Assembly (NCBI GenBank): GCA_025354565.1
Contig: JANXMQ010000235.1
Span: forward strand, 1 to 38,462
DNA: 38,462 nucleotides
Reading direction: 5' to 3'
Source of the DNA: Akkermansiaceae bacterium
Lineage (GTDB): Bacteria; Verrucomicrobiota; Verrucomicrobiia; Verrucomicrobiales; Akkermansiaceae
In this document: positions 25,828 through 33,554 of the stretch, one piece after another
Numbering within the stretch: the first letter of the stretch is position 1
Layout: every line of letters begins with the position of its first letter
The notes under the pieces: generated by a model
What the model was told of the DNA's origin: nothing
The model's input: only the letters and a program-made list of their open reading frames with translations
Databases searched by the model: none
Position numbers and translations under genes: made by a program

Positions 25828-27474
25828 ATGAAAAAATTCAGCTTGGAAAGATTCGTTGAAAAAATGCGAGATCCAGAAGAACGAAAGTTCTTCTACGCAA
25901 TTTTCGGCGGAAAAATGCTCGGGGTCTTAACGGCCTTCATCATTATAACCGTCATCTCGATTTTTATCGGTGGCTCGGCAGTGAAAGTAAATGCTCAGGA
26001 TAAGCCGGCGGAACCCGCTGCTGCGGTCACGTCAGCGCCTGATGCCTCCAAACCGGTAGCGGCAACCCCTGCCACCACTGAGGTTGCTGCGCCCGCCACC
26101 CCTGTTGCTCCTCCTGACCCGCCTTATTGCAGTCCTATCAACACCATGTGGGTGTTGGTTGCCGCGTTCTTGGTGTTTTTCATGCAAGCTGGCTTCATGT
26201 TTCTGGAAGCTGGATTTTCTCGTTCCAGAGAGTCGGTGAATGTCATGCTGGAAGGACTGGTTGATACCGCACTTTGTGGTGTTCTCTTCTATTGCTGGGG
26301 TTTCGCATGGATGTTCGGCCACGGCAACGGATTCATCGGGTCCGGTGGTGCTGACGGGAAAACCTGGTATTTCCTGCAAAACCTCCCTGACACCTATGAG
26401 ACGACCGGTGTCGCGACTCTTGCGATCTTCCTCTTTCAATTCGCCTTCGCGGATACCTGCTCGACCATCACTTCCGGTGCCATGGTTGGCCGCACCGGTT
26501 TCTGGGGCGACCTATGGTACAGCCTCGGTGTCAGCGGATTCATTTATCCAATTTTCGGTCACTGGGCCTGGGGCCCGGATGGCTGGCTGAACACCATCGG
26601 TTCCGCGGGTCATCCTTTTGAATGGCTCGGATGCGCGTTCCATGATTTCGCCGGTTCTACAGTGGTTCATACGATCGGCGGCATGGTTGCCCTAGCTGGT
26701 GCCATTGTTCTTGGTCCTCGTCTTGGCCGTAAGTTCAAGCGTGATGGAGGCGGGCCGATGCCTGGCCACAACATGCTCATCGCAGCGGTAGGCACTGTCA
26801 TCCTCTGGTTCGGTTGGTATGGATTCAACCCAGGCAGCACGCTCTCTGCCATGGACTACATTGGCATTTCTCGTGTATCGACCAACACGACTCTAGCGGC
26901 TGTTGCAGGTGGTCTCACTGCGCTCTTCTTCGTGTATCCCCGCTATAAAAAGTGGGATTGCGGCATGACGCTCAATGGTCTTCTTGCCGGACTGGTTGCT
27001 ATCACCTGCCCATGCTACTGGGTCTCGCCCACCGGTTCCCTTGTCATCGGTGCTGTTGCTGGTATTTTAGTTGTTTTGGGCACTGACCTGCTGGAATACC
27101 TGCGCATTGATGATCCATGCGGTGCATTTCCAGTGCATGGTATTTGTGGAATGTGGGGCACATGGAGCCTAGGACTCTTCGCAACCGGACAATTCGGTGC
27201 AGCAACTTCGACCGGTGCGTCCAATATCACCAGCGGACCAACTGCCAATGTCCTGACCGGGTGGTTTTATGGTGGCGGTTACAATCTACTCATTGCTCAG
27301 CTTATCGGTAACCTTGCCATCGGTGTCGGCGTTTTCATCGTGGGGATGATTCTGATGTTGCTCGTGAAAGCGACAGGAACACTCCGGGTTTCCGAGGAAG
27401 GCGAACGTGAAGGTCTTGATATCCACGAGCACGGTGCCGAGGCATATCCGGAAATGACAACGTCACATCGCTAA
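25828..27474 (+). CDS. amt: Ammonium transporter with long N-terminal extension (Amt1)
   Basis: This 548-residue Amt/MEP/Rh protein has the family landmarks: MWVLVAAFLVFFMQAGFMFLEAG (quoted in part), FADTCSTITSGAMVGR, and the pore twin histidines His281 (STVVHTIGG) and His437 (FPVHGICGMWG). The N-terminus is unusual: a charged lead of about 28 residues, a hydrophobic segment (MLGVLTAFIIITVISIFIGG), a possible cleavage site VNA-QD, then a Pro/Ala-rich linker of about 45 residues before the first transporter helix. A sigma-54 promoter precedes it and a strong terminator follows. No glnK gene is adjacent. It moves ammonium across the inner membrane. Confidence 0.94.
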   Translation: MKKFSLERFVEKMRDPEERKFFYAIFGGKMLGVLTAFIIITVISIFIGGSAVKVNAQDKPAEPAAAVTSAPDASKPVAATPATTEVAAPATPVAPPDPPYCSPINTMWVLVAAFLVFFMQAGFMFLEAGFSRSRESVNVMLEGLVDTALCGVLFYCWGFAWMFGHGNGFIGSGGADGKTWYFLQNLPDTYETTGVATLAIFLFQFAFADTCSTITSGAMVGRTGFWGDLWYSLGVSGFIYPIFGHWAWGPDGWLNTIGSAGHPFEWLGCAFHDFAGSTVVHTIGGMVALAGAIVLGPRLGRKFKRDGGGPMPGHNMLIAAVGTVILWFGWYGFNPGSTLSAMDYIGISRVSTNTTLAAVAGGLTALFFVYPRYKKWDCGMTLNGLLAGLVAITCPCYWVSPTGSLVIGAVAGILVVLGTDLLEYLRIDDPCGAFPVHGICGMWGTWSLGLFATGQFGAATSTGASNITSGPTANVLTGWFYGGGYNLLIAQLIGNLAIGVGVFIVGMILMLLVKATGTLRVSEEGEREGLDIHEHGAEAYPEMTTSHR

Positions 27475-27533
27475 ATTCACGCGAATCCGCCTAACTTTGT
27501 TTGTAAGTCTGTTGGGTTAAACAACGGATCGGA

Positions 27534-27570
27534 CCATGCCTCGCTATGAAAAGCGGGGCATGGTTTTTTT
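27534..27570 (+). terminator. Terminator of amt1
   Basis: CCATGCCTCGCT (27534-27545) and AGCGGGGCATGG (27552-27563) form a 12-bp stem with one G-U, 6-nt loop, then seven T. The reverse strand also has a short A-run, but the main direction is plus. Confidence 0.92.
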
Positions 27571-27707
27571 GTTGAAGCATCTGGAGCGCTCCGACGACGA
27601 CATAGCGGTCCATCAGCGCGAACTTCAACTCCGCTTCGGATGCCACATCGCCATTGACGAGACACCGGCAGAGAGACTGGCCGATGGAGACGCGCATTTT
27701 GAGAATC

Positions 27708-27869
27708 TTAGACGACGCGGACCATGGCCGCGATGAATGCCTCATGGTCGGCAAATTCCTGGGTCGCGATGGGCGGCGCTTGGTCGATGATGTGGCTTTG
27801 AAAAACGACGGCGATTTTCACGGTGGTTCCGCCGAAATCGATTTCGATGGTCAGGGGGCTGTCGCTCAT
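27708..27869 (-). pseudogene. 5' remnant of a ROK kinase gene (53 codons)
   Basis: The minus strand from ATG 27869 reads MSDSPLTIEIDFGGTTVKIA and continues as a clear match to the first 52 residues of the intact ROK kinase (24531-25466), then hits a stop at 27708-27710. The rest of the gene is missing. It sits 55 bp downstream of coaX, in the same order and spacing as in copy A. The full gene therefore once followed coaX here, before amt1 came to separate them. Confidence 0.88.
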
Positions 27870-27924
27870 AGGGAACGAGACCTATCAACCCGCAGGCAAA
27901 GGATACGTTTTTTCATCACACGGG

Positions 27925-28662
27925 TTACAAAAATACGCGTGCGGCGACTTGCCGCAATCCGTCGAGGGTGATGTCCGGATCGACCGCGTCGATTTCTGTT
28001 ATGCCTTGGGCGATCAACGCCGCATCGCCGCCGGTGGCGACGATTTGTGGCTTGCCGGAAAGCTCGTCACAAATCCGGGCGATGATTTCCTTCACCAGCC
28101 CGCGGTAGCCGAAGACCGCGCCGACCTGCATGGCGTGGACGGTGGACTTGCCGATCGCGGAAGGTGGCTCGAAGAGTTCAATTTCCGGCAGCAAGGCGGT
28201 CTTTCTTGATAGATAGCCCGACATCGCGCCCAATCCCGGAGCGATGACGCCGCCACAGTAAGCCGGTTCTGCGGAAATCACGTCGAAGGTCACTGCCGTC
28301 CCGAAGTCGATAATGATGGCCGGGACGCCGTGACGGGTGGCTACCCCAGCGGCATTGGCGAGACGATCGGCGCCGATCTGAGATGGCAGCGGATAGTCGA
28401 TTCCCACGCCGAGCGGACTCGTGCTCGTGAGAAAATGGACTGGGTGAATTCCCGCGAAATGGCAGTTCAAGACCTCTGCCATCAGCGGCACCACCGAACA
28501 GATCATCACAGCGGTGAAGTCGAGGTCCGCGAGCAGCCGAGCGAGCGAGTCAGGTGAGATCTCAGGCGTGGCAATGACGCCCCGCCAAGGTAGCAGATGA
28601 TCGGCATCGCCGAGGGCAAACTTCGTCCGCGTGTTAGAGTTATCGATGAGTAGCCAGGCCAT
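27925..28662 (-). CDS. coaX: Type III pantothenate kinase
   Basis: This 245-residue protein has the CoaX landmarks: N-terminal LLIDNSNTRTKFAL, GVGIDYPLPSQIGADRLANA, the phosphate-binding IIDFGTAVTFDVI, GGVIAPGLGAM and C-terminal IVATGGDA. It phosphorylates pantothenate in the first step of coenzyme A synthesis, in the cytoplasm; type III enzymes are not inhibited by CoA and need a monovalent cation. The length is usual for the family. It starts 3 bp after the stop of the small membrane-anchored protein gene, so the two are in one operon. A ROK gene used to follow it, and a remnant remains at 27708-27869. Confidence 0.95.
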   Translation of the reverse strand: MAWLLIDNSNTRTKFALGDADHLLPWRGVIATPEISPDSLARLLADLDFTAVMICSVVPLMAEVLNCHFAGIHPVHFLTSTSPLGVGIDYPLPSQIGADRLANAAGVATRHGVPAIIIDFGTAVTFDVISAEPAYCGGVIAPGLGAMSGYLSRKTALLPEIELFEPPSAIGKSTVHAMQVGAVFGYRGLVKEIIARICDELSGKPQIVATGGDAALIAQGITEIDAVDPDITLDGLRQVAARVFL

Positions 28663-28665
28663 GGG

Positions 28666-29118
28666 TCACCAGTGGTTGGAGGTGAAATTCGAGAACTGTG
28701 TGTTTTCAATTTCCGGTATGCCGCTGCTCGTCTTGACCATGAGCTTGCCATCATTGATTTGGAGCACGAGAGGGCCTGCCAGATCGTTTGCTTCCAGCCA
28801 AAACTTCACCCAAATCTCATCGGGATTCCGCCCTTCTTTGCTGGCGAAAGTGGTATCCGCAGGTTCAAGTGTTTTGCGGTTAGATGTCTCAAGTCGCACC
28901 GGTTTTTGCAAGTCATGGGTCATGCCTGGGCTGACTTTCAAATGCACCTCTACCCAAAAAAACGCATGGTCCCGAGTTACCAAAGTTTCCGTAATGGCAC
29001 AGCGTGCGGCGGCATCTGGACGCCACGCGTAAGGACGGAACCAACACCACGCGGCGAAGGCGGCCGAGGCCAGCAAACATGCCGTAAGCAGTAGGTATCG
29101 TAGGTGCGGACGCTTCAC
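28666..29118 (-). CDS. Membrane-anchored protein upstream of coaX, function unknown
   Basis: This 150-residue protein starts at GTG 29118 (basic VKRPHLRY then the helix LLLTACLLASAAFAAWCWF). The longer frame to 29235 would cross the terminator of the neighbouring amt2 gene and part of its coding region, so it is rejected. The rest is a beta-rich periplasmic domain (LVTRDHAFFWVEVHLKVSPG, DEIWVKFWLEAND). It is coupled to coaX with a 3-bp gap. I do not recognise the family. Confidence 0.65.
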   Translation of the reverse strand: MKRPHLRYLLLTACLLASAAFAAWCWFRPYAWRPDAAARCAITETLVTRDHAFFWVEVHLKVSPGMTHDLQKPVRLETSNRKTLEPADTTFASKEGRNPDEIWVKFWLEANDLAGPLVLQINDGKLMVKTSSGIPEIENTQFSNFTSNHW

Positions 29119-29155
29119 GCGGATAGAGGAACCTGCTTGGGGTCGGGCTGCAAAC

Positions 29156-29186
29156 GAAAACGGGCGGTCCGTTGCCGAACCGCCCG
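29156..29186 (-). terminator. Terminator of amt2
   Basis: CGGGCGGT (29161-29168) and ACCGCCCG (29179-29186) form a perfect 8-bp stem, 10-nt loop, followed on the minus strand by TTTTCGTTT. It lies 27 bp past the amt2 stop codon. Confidence 0.85.
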
Positions 29187-29212
29187 CGAAGTGATTTTCA
29201 ATTCCGAAAATC

Positions 29213-30745
29213 TCAGAAGTCGTAGCCTTCTTCACCGTGGTCGGTGATGTCCAGCCCGGCGTTTTCTGCCTCCGGTGTTGGGCGCAGGCCGATCACGACT
29301 TTGACCACCATCGCGATGATGATGGTGCCGACAATCGAGATCGCCAGGGTGATGCCGATGGCCATCAACTGTTGGCCGACCAGCCCGCCTTCAGCGACAA
29401 ACTTGGCCAAGCCGTTCTTGGCCGCTGCCGCGTTCGCAGCGAGCAAATTGCCATTCACGCTTGATGTCGCCAGCACGCCGGTGAGCACCGCGCCCATGGT
29501 GCCACCAACCGCATGCACGCCAAACGTGTCGAGCGCATCGTCATAGCCGATGGCGCTTTTCACATACATCACGAAGATATAAGGAACTATCGCGGCTAGC
29601 GTGCCAATAACCATCGCGCCGGTAGCATCCACAAATCCGCAAGCCGGAGTGATGACGACCAACCCGCCGACGATGCCCGAGCACATGCCGAGAATGGAGG
29701 CGTGGCCCTTGAGAACCTTTTCAATGATCGCCCAAACAAACCCGGCGGTGGCGGCAGCGAGGGTGGTGGTCATGAAAGCATTGGCTGAGACGCCGTCCGC
29801 AGCGAGGGCTGAACCGGCATTGAAGCCATACCAGCCGACCCAGAGTATCCCGGTGCCGACCATGCAGAGCACCATACTGTGTGGGGACATCTTGTCCTTA
29901 CCAAAGCCATGACGTTTGCCGAGGATGAGGCAGAGCACCAAGGCGCTCCAACCGGATGTCATGTGGACGACCGTGCCGCCCGCGAAGTCGATTGCCGCGA
30001 TTTTCGCGTCACCATTCCAAACTCCATTCATCATGCCAGTGATGCCCCAGATCATGTGGGCCATCGGGATATAAATCACAAACATCCAGATGAAGATGAA
30101 CAGCATGATCGCGCTGAATTTCATCCGCTCGGCGATGGCGCCGACGATCAGCGCCGGGGTGATGATGGCGAACATCAACTGATACATGGCGAACACGTTT
30201 TGGGAAACCCAGAAGCTGTAGTCCGTGTTCGGCGCGCTCGTCACTCCTTTGAGGAAAAAATACTCGTTGCCACCGAAGAAAGCGGAACCGTAGCTTTTCC
30301 CGAAAACGAGGCTGTAACCCACTGCCCACCAGATCACGGTGACCATCCCCGCGCAGCCGAGGCACTGGGCCAGCACGCTGAGAACGTTTTTCTTTCTCAC
30401 CAAGCCGCCGTAAAACAGCGCGAGACCCGGTAAGGTCATAAATAGTACCAAGGCGGCACAGGCCATCATCCAGCCGTTGTGACCCGGACCCGGTACACTC
30501 GCGACTTTGGATGTCCAGGGTGCGGTGGTGGGACCTCCCACCCCGACATTGTTGATGTAGCTCTCTAAGTCCGCTAGCCGTTGCTCGACCGTCGCATCCG
30601 GCGGCGTGGCAGTTGGAGTGGTTGGAGCGGCTGCTGGTGGGGCCGCCGCATCTTGCGCCGAGGCGGGCGAACACAAGGGGACGGCAAGGATTGCGCTCGC
30701 AGCAATCAGCAGGATTTGGATTTTGTGGAGATAACGATTTGTCAT
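29213..30745 (-). CDS. amt: Ammonium transporter (Amt2)
   Basis: This 510-residue Amt protein has a signal peptide (IQILLIAASAILAVPLCSPASA), a Pro/Ala/Thr linker (32-56), a short helix (VEQRLADLESYINN), then the transporter core with GLALFYGGLVRKKNVLSVLAQC, LVFGKSYGSAFFGG, the twin pore histidines His261 (GTVVHMTSGW) and His411 (FGVHAVGG), and GAIAERMKF. This is the AmtB type, distinct from Amt1, which has a divergent core. A sigma-54 promoter matches 80-95 bp upstream, and no PII gene follows. It lies divergent from the TorF-like porin gene. Confidence 0.96.
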   Translation of the reverse strand: MTNRYLHKIQILLIAASAILAVPLCSPASAQDAAAPPAAAPTTPTATPPDATVEQRLADLESYINNVGVGGPTTAPWTSKVASVPGPGHNGWMMACAALVLFMTLPGLALFYGGLVRKKNVLSVLAQCLGCAGMVTVIWWAVGYSLVFGKSYGSAFFGGNEYFFLKGVTSAPNTDYSFWVSQNVFAMYQLMFAIITPALIVGAIAERMKFSAIMLFIFIWMFVIYIPMAHMIWGITGMMNGVWNGDAKIAAIDFAGGTVVHMTSGWSALVLCLILGKRHGFGKDKMSPHSMVLCMVGTGILWVGWYGFNAGSALAADGVSANAFMTTTLAAATAGFVWAIIEKVLKGHASILGMCSGIVGGLVVITPACGFVDATGAMVIGTLAAIVPYIFVMYVKSAIGYDDALDTFGVHAVGGTMGAVLTGVLATSSVNGNLLAANAAAAKNGLAKFVAEGGLVGQQLMAIGITLAISIVGTIIIAMVVKVVIGLRPTPEAENAGLDITDHGEEGYDF

Positions 30746-30823
30746 GTTGGTCGGAGTGGATCGGGTGTTTTAGGGTTGCATTGGCATGGTGAAACTTAGT
30801 TCTGAATGGGGCTAAGCGCGCTC

Positions 30824-30839
30824 AGCAAAGGCTGTGCCA
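30824..30839 (-). promoter_or_regulatory. Sigma-54 promoter of amt2
   Basis: On the minus strand it reads TGGCACAGCCTTTGCT, matching TGGCAC-R-N4-TTGCW with the exact spacing. The start of transcription is expected near 30813, about 68 nt upstream of the amt2 start codon at 30745. Confidence 0.87.
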
Positions 30840-31040
30840 AAATATGTCCCGACGTCAATCCCAACATCAAACGCGCGGATTTATGAAAAAATGCGTGGAA
30901 TTTTCGATTCTCGCTTGCCATCGCCAAACCTCGCAACTATCCCACTCGCAACCGGAACGCTGATCCGTGCCAAAATAATTCTGGACAATTACTTCGGAAA
31001 AGCGAACTATTCGCCCAACGGAAAGTTTCCAGCACCACAA

Positions 31041-31056
31041 TGGCATGCGGGACGCT
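31041..31056 (+). promoter_or_regulatory. Weak sigma-54-like promoter of the porin gene
   Basis: TGGCATGCGGGACGCT keeps the GG and GC pairs with a 10-bp gap, but the -12 box is ACGC rather than TTGC. A start of transcription at about 31067 would leave a 70-nt leader. Chance occurrence is possible. Confidence 0.4.
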
Positions 31057-31136
31057 AAATCCGACTCGCTCCTGACTGTTCCGGATAATCTGGACAGCCA
31101 AGGACGCAAGCAGCAACCGAAAACCAACATAACAAG

Positions 31137-31847
31137 ATGCAAAACTACTGCAAAACAATTGGCGCCTTGGCCGCTGCCTCCGCCCTTGTGGCTGGCAACG
31201 CGAAGGCGGAAGTCGAATACGAACTCCACACTGGCTACTCCACCGAGTATATCTTCCGGGGTATTGAGACCGGTGATAACATGGTCGAAGTCGGTCTTGA
31301 CGCCGCAGGCAAATGGAACAACGTCGGCCTCAGTGCCGGAGTCTGGGCCGCTGCTTTCGATTCAAACCGCACGGGCACCCTTGAACACGAAGTCGATCTG
31401 TACACCGAAGCCAATTACAACTTCGGTTTCATGACCGGAGCCATCGGCTACATTTACTACTGGAATGTCACCAACCAAGGACCGGATTCTCAGGAAGTTT
31501 ACTTCTCGCTTTCCCGCGACCTCGGATTCGCCACCGCCTCCCTTACCTATTACTGGGGCATTGCGGGTGCGAACAACGACGGTTACACCGAACTCGGACT
31601 CAGCCGTAGCTGGGAACTCAGCCCTTGCCTTAAGCTGAACGTCAGCAGCAAGTTGGGTTACCTCGTTGAACAAGGTCAATGCACCGCTTGGACGAACAAG
31701 GCTTCACTTGACTGGGGCTTCCGTGAACACGCGAAGCTTTCCCCGTTCGTGACGGCTTCTATGTCCCTCAGTGATGACAATGACACTGCGTATTTCCATG
31801 CTGAAAACGAATACAGCATTGGCACCATGCTCAGCGTCAGCTTCTAA
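31137..31847 (+). CDS. TorF-like outer membrane porin
   Basis: This 236-residue protein has a signal peptide (TIGALAAASALVAGNAKA, cut before EVEYE) and alternating beta strands rich in Tyr/Trp/Gly, as in the TorF family: VEYELHTGYSTEYIFRGIETG at the start (quoted in part: GYSTEYIFRGIE) and aromatic ending STEP-like TMLSVSF. It is predicted to form an outer-membrane beta-barrel. It diverges from amt2 and possibly shares sigma-54 control, which suggests passage of nitrogen compounds through the outer membrane. It ends with a strong terminator. Confidence 0.82.
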   Translation: MQNYCKTIGALAAASALVAGNAKAEVEYELHTGYSTEYIFRGIETGDNMVEVGLDAAGKWNNVGLSAGVWAAAFDSNRTGTLEHEVDLYTEANYNFGFMTGAIGYIYYWNVTNQGPDSQEVYFSLSRDLGFATASLTYYWGIAGANNDGYTELGLSRSWELSPCLKLNVSSKLGYLVEQGQCTAWTNKASLDWGFREHAKLSPFVTASMSLSDDNDTAYFHAENEYSIGTMLSVSF

Positions 31848-31883
31848 GCCAACTTCGGGTCATTTGACTTGAATCAACTCCAA

Positions 31884-31912
31884 GGGCGGTCGCGCAAGCG
31901 ATCGCCCTTTTT
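31884..31912 (+). terminator. Terminator of the porin gene
   Basis: GGGCGGTCGC (31884-31893) and GCGATCGCCC (31898-31907) form a 10-bp stem with one G-U and a GCAA tetraloop, followed by TTTTTC. Confidence 0.93.
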
Positions 31913-31965
31913 CTTTCTCCACATTCCTGCTTGGAAAAACCACTGCTACCAGAAAAACTCAGCGC

Positions 31966-33522
31966 ATGTTCCTCGGTCTCGATTCTTCGACCCAATCCCT
32001 CACCGCCGTTCTGATCGATCCGCCATCGGGTGAAATCACCTGCCAGCTCTCGGTCAATTTCGGCACCGATCTTCCTCATTATCAATCACCGAGCGGATTC
32101 ATTCCCGGCGGCGAGGCGGGCGAAGTCCATGCCGATCCCCGGATGTGGTTGGAGGCGCTGGACCTGCTTTTTATGCGGCTAACCGCAAAAGCAGACCTTT
32201 CCCGGGTCAAAATGATCTCCGGCTCCGGCCAACAGCATGGTTCGGTCTATCTGGACGCCACTTTCGACCAACGCCTCGCCACTCTGGATTCTGCGAGCGA
32301 TCTCGTCACCCAGCTCGCCCCCGCCCTGACCCGCACGACCTCGCCGATCTGGATGGACACCTCGACCGGCGTTGAGTGTGCTGAAATTACTTCTGCCCTC
32401 GGTGGCCCGGCGGAAGTCTGTGGTCGCAGCGGATCTATCGCCATCGAGCGCTTTTCCGGGCCGCAGATCCGGCGCTTTTTTAAGACCCAACCGATGGATT
32501 ATCAGCGCACGGACCGCATTCATTTGGTGAGTTCCTTCATCGCCTCGGTGCTCGCGGGAAAGTCCGTTGCCATTGACTTTGGCGATGGGGCGGGGATGAA
32601 TTTACTCAGCCTATCCAAACTCGGTTGGGACACGGATTTGTTAGCCGCGACAGCCCCGGATCTCGGGACGAAGCTGCTACCACCGACCGCCGCAACCACG
32701 ATTCAGGGGGATATTTCGCCCTATTTCATCAAAAAATTCGGCTTTTCGGAAAATTGCCGCACGACCCTGTTTACCGGCGACAACCCGGCGTCCTTGGTCG
32801 GCATGGGCGCGACCACACCCGGCAACGTGGTGATTTCCCTCGGCACCAGCGACACCTATTTTGCCGCCATGCCGGGACCAAAAACCGATCCGAACGGCTT
32901 CGGCCACGTCTTCGGCAATCCGGCTGGCGGGTTCATGTCGCTGATCTGTTTCCGCAACGGCTCACTCGCCCGGGAAGCGCTGCGCGACCAACTTGGCCTT
33001 GATTGGTCAGCGTTTGACCGGGACGCGCTCGCCAGCACCTCGGATGCGGCAGGAAAAAATCTGATGTTGCCATTTTTCGGCCCAGAAATCACCCCGCGCC
33101 ATGACTTCACCGGACCGGTTTTGGAAGGCTCGCCCGCGTTCAAATCCGGCAGTGCTCCCGCCCTGCAAGTCCGCGCCTTGCTAGAAGGCCAATTTCTCAA
33201 CATGCGCCTGCATTCCCAGTGGATGGAGGTGAAAACCGAACGCATCCGACTGACTGGAGGAGCCTCGAAAAACGATGGCATCGCCCAACTCGTCGCCGAT
33301 GTTTTCCAAGCACCGGTCGAGCGGCTGGACGTTTCAAACTCCGCCGCCCTCGGTGCCGCCCTCGTCGCCGCTGCGGCGGATGGCCAGGATCTTCCCGCGC
33401 TTCAGGAAATTTTCTGCAAGGCCTCCGTCGGTTCGAGCCTGCGGCCGAATCCCACTCTAGCCGGTGTCTATCAGGAAGCGCTGGGTCGCTTCAAATCGCT
33501 GATCGATGCCAGCCGCCGATAG
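31966..33522 (+). CDS. FGGY family carbohydrate kinase (xylulokinase-like)
   Basis: This 518-residue protein starts MFLGLDSSTQSLTAVLIDPP and has the FGGY landmarks: ISGSGQQHGSVYLD, PIWMDTSTGVECAEI, DFGDGAGMNLLS, VVISLGTSDTYFAAM with the ATPase glycine loop, and RLTGGASKNDGIAQLVADV. The order is that of xylulokinase (D-xylulose to xylulose 5-phosphate), though other pentuloses are possible. It is 32 bp upstream of the hisC gene and in the same direction, so the two may be transcribed together, but their functions are not related in an obvious way. Confidence 0.88.
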   Translation: MFLGLDSSTQSLTAVLIDPPSGEITCQLSVNFGTDLPHYQSPSGFIPGGEAGEVHADPRMWLEALDLLFMRLTAKADLSRVKMISGSGQQHGSVYLDATFDQRLATLDSASDLVTQLAPALTRTTSPIWMDTSTGVECAEITSALGGPAEVCGRSGSIAIERFSGPQIRRFFKTQPMDYQRTDRIHLVSSFIASVLAGKSVAIDFGDGAGMNLLSLSKLGWDTDLLAATAPDLGTKLLPPTAATTIQGDISPYFIKKFGFSENCRTTLFTGDNPASLVGMGATTPGNVVISLGTSDTYFAAMPGPKTDPNGFGHVFGNPAGGFMSLICFRNGSLAREALRDQLGLDWSAFDRDALASTSDAAGKNLMLPFFGPEITPRHDFTGPVLEGSPAFKSGSAPALQVRALLEGQFLNMRLHSQWMEVKTERIRLTGGASKNDGIAQLVADVFQAPVERLDVSNSAALGAALVAAAADGQDLPALQEIFCKASVGSSLRPNPTLAGVYQEALGRFKSLIDASRR

Positions 33523-33554
33523 AAAATTCTAGCTATAACACTTTATTTTACCCC

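Larger units (their letters stand above)
27475..27924. other. Intergenic stretch: amt1 terminator and ROK remnant
   Basis: This 450-bp stretch contains the amt1 terminator (27534-27570) and a 53-codon remnant of a ROK gene (27708-27869) with coaX following on the minus strand. The portion at 27571-27707 holds no recognised feature; a 68-codon frame there runs through the terminator and is not believed. Confidence 0.6.
30746..31136. other. Divergent control region between amt2 and the porin gene
   Basis: This 391-bp region holds two candidate sigma-54 promoters: 30824-30839 for amt2 and the weaker 31041-31056 for the porin. No convincing protein-coding frame is present. Binding sites for an NtrC-like activator would be expected between them, but I could not identify any by eye. 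Confidence 0.65.

Noticed and set aside
27491..27697. 68-residue minus-strand frame after amt1
   Set aside because: It runs straight through the strong amt1 terminator hairpin.
28666..29235. Longer start (29235) for the protein upstream of coaX
   Set aside because: It would read through the amt2 terminator and the end of the amt2 gene; GTG 29118 directly precedes a clean membrane anchor.
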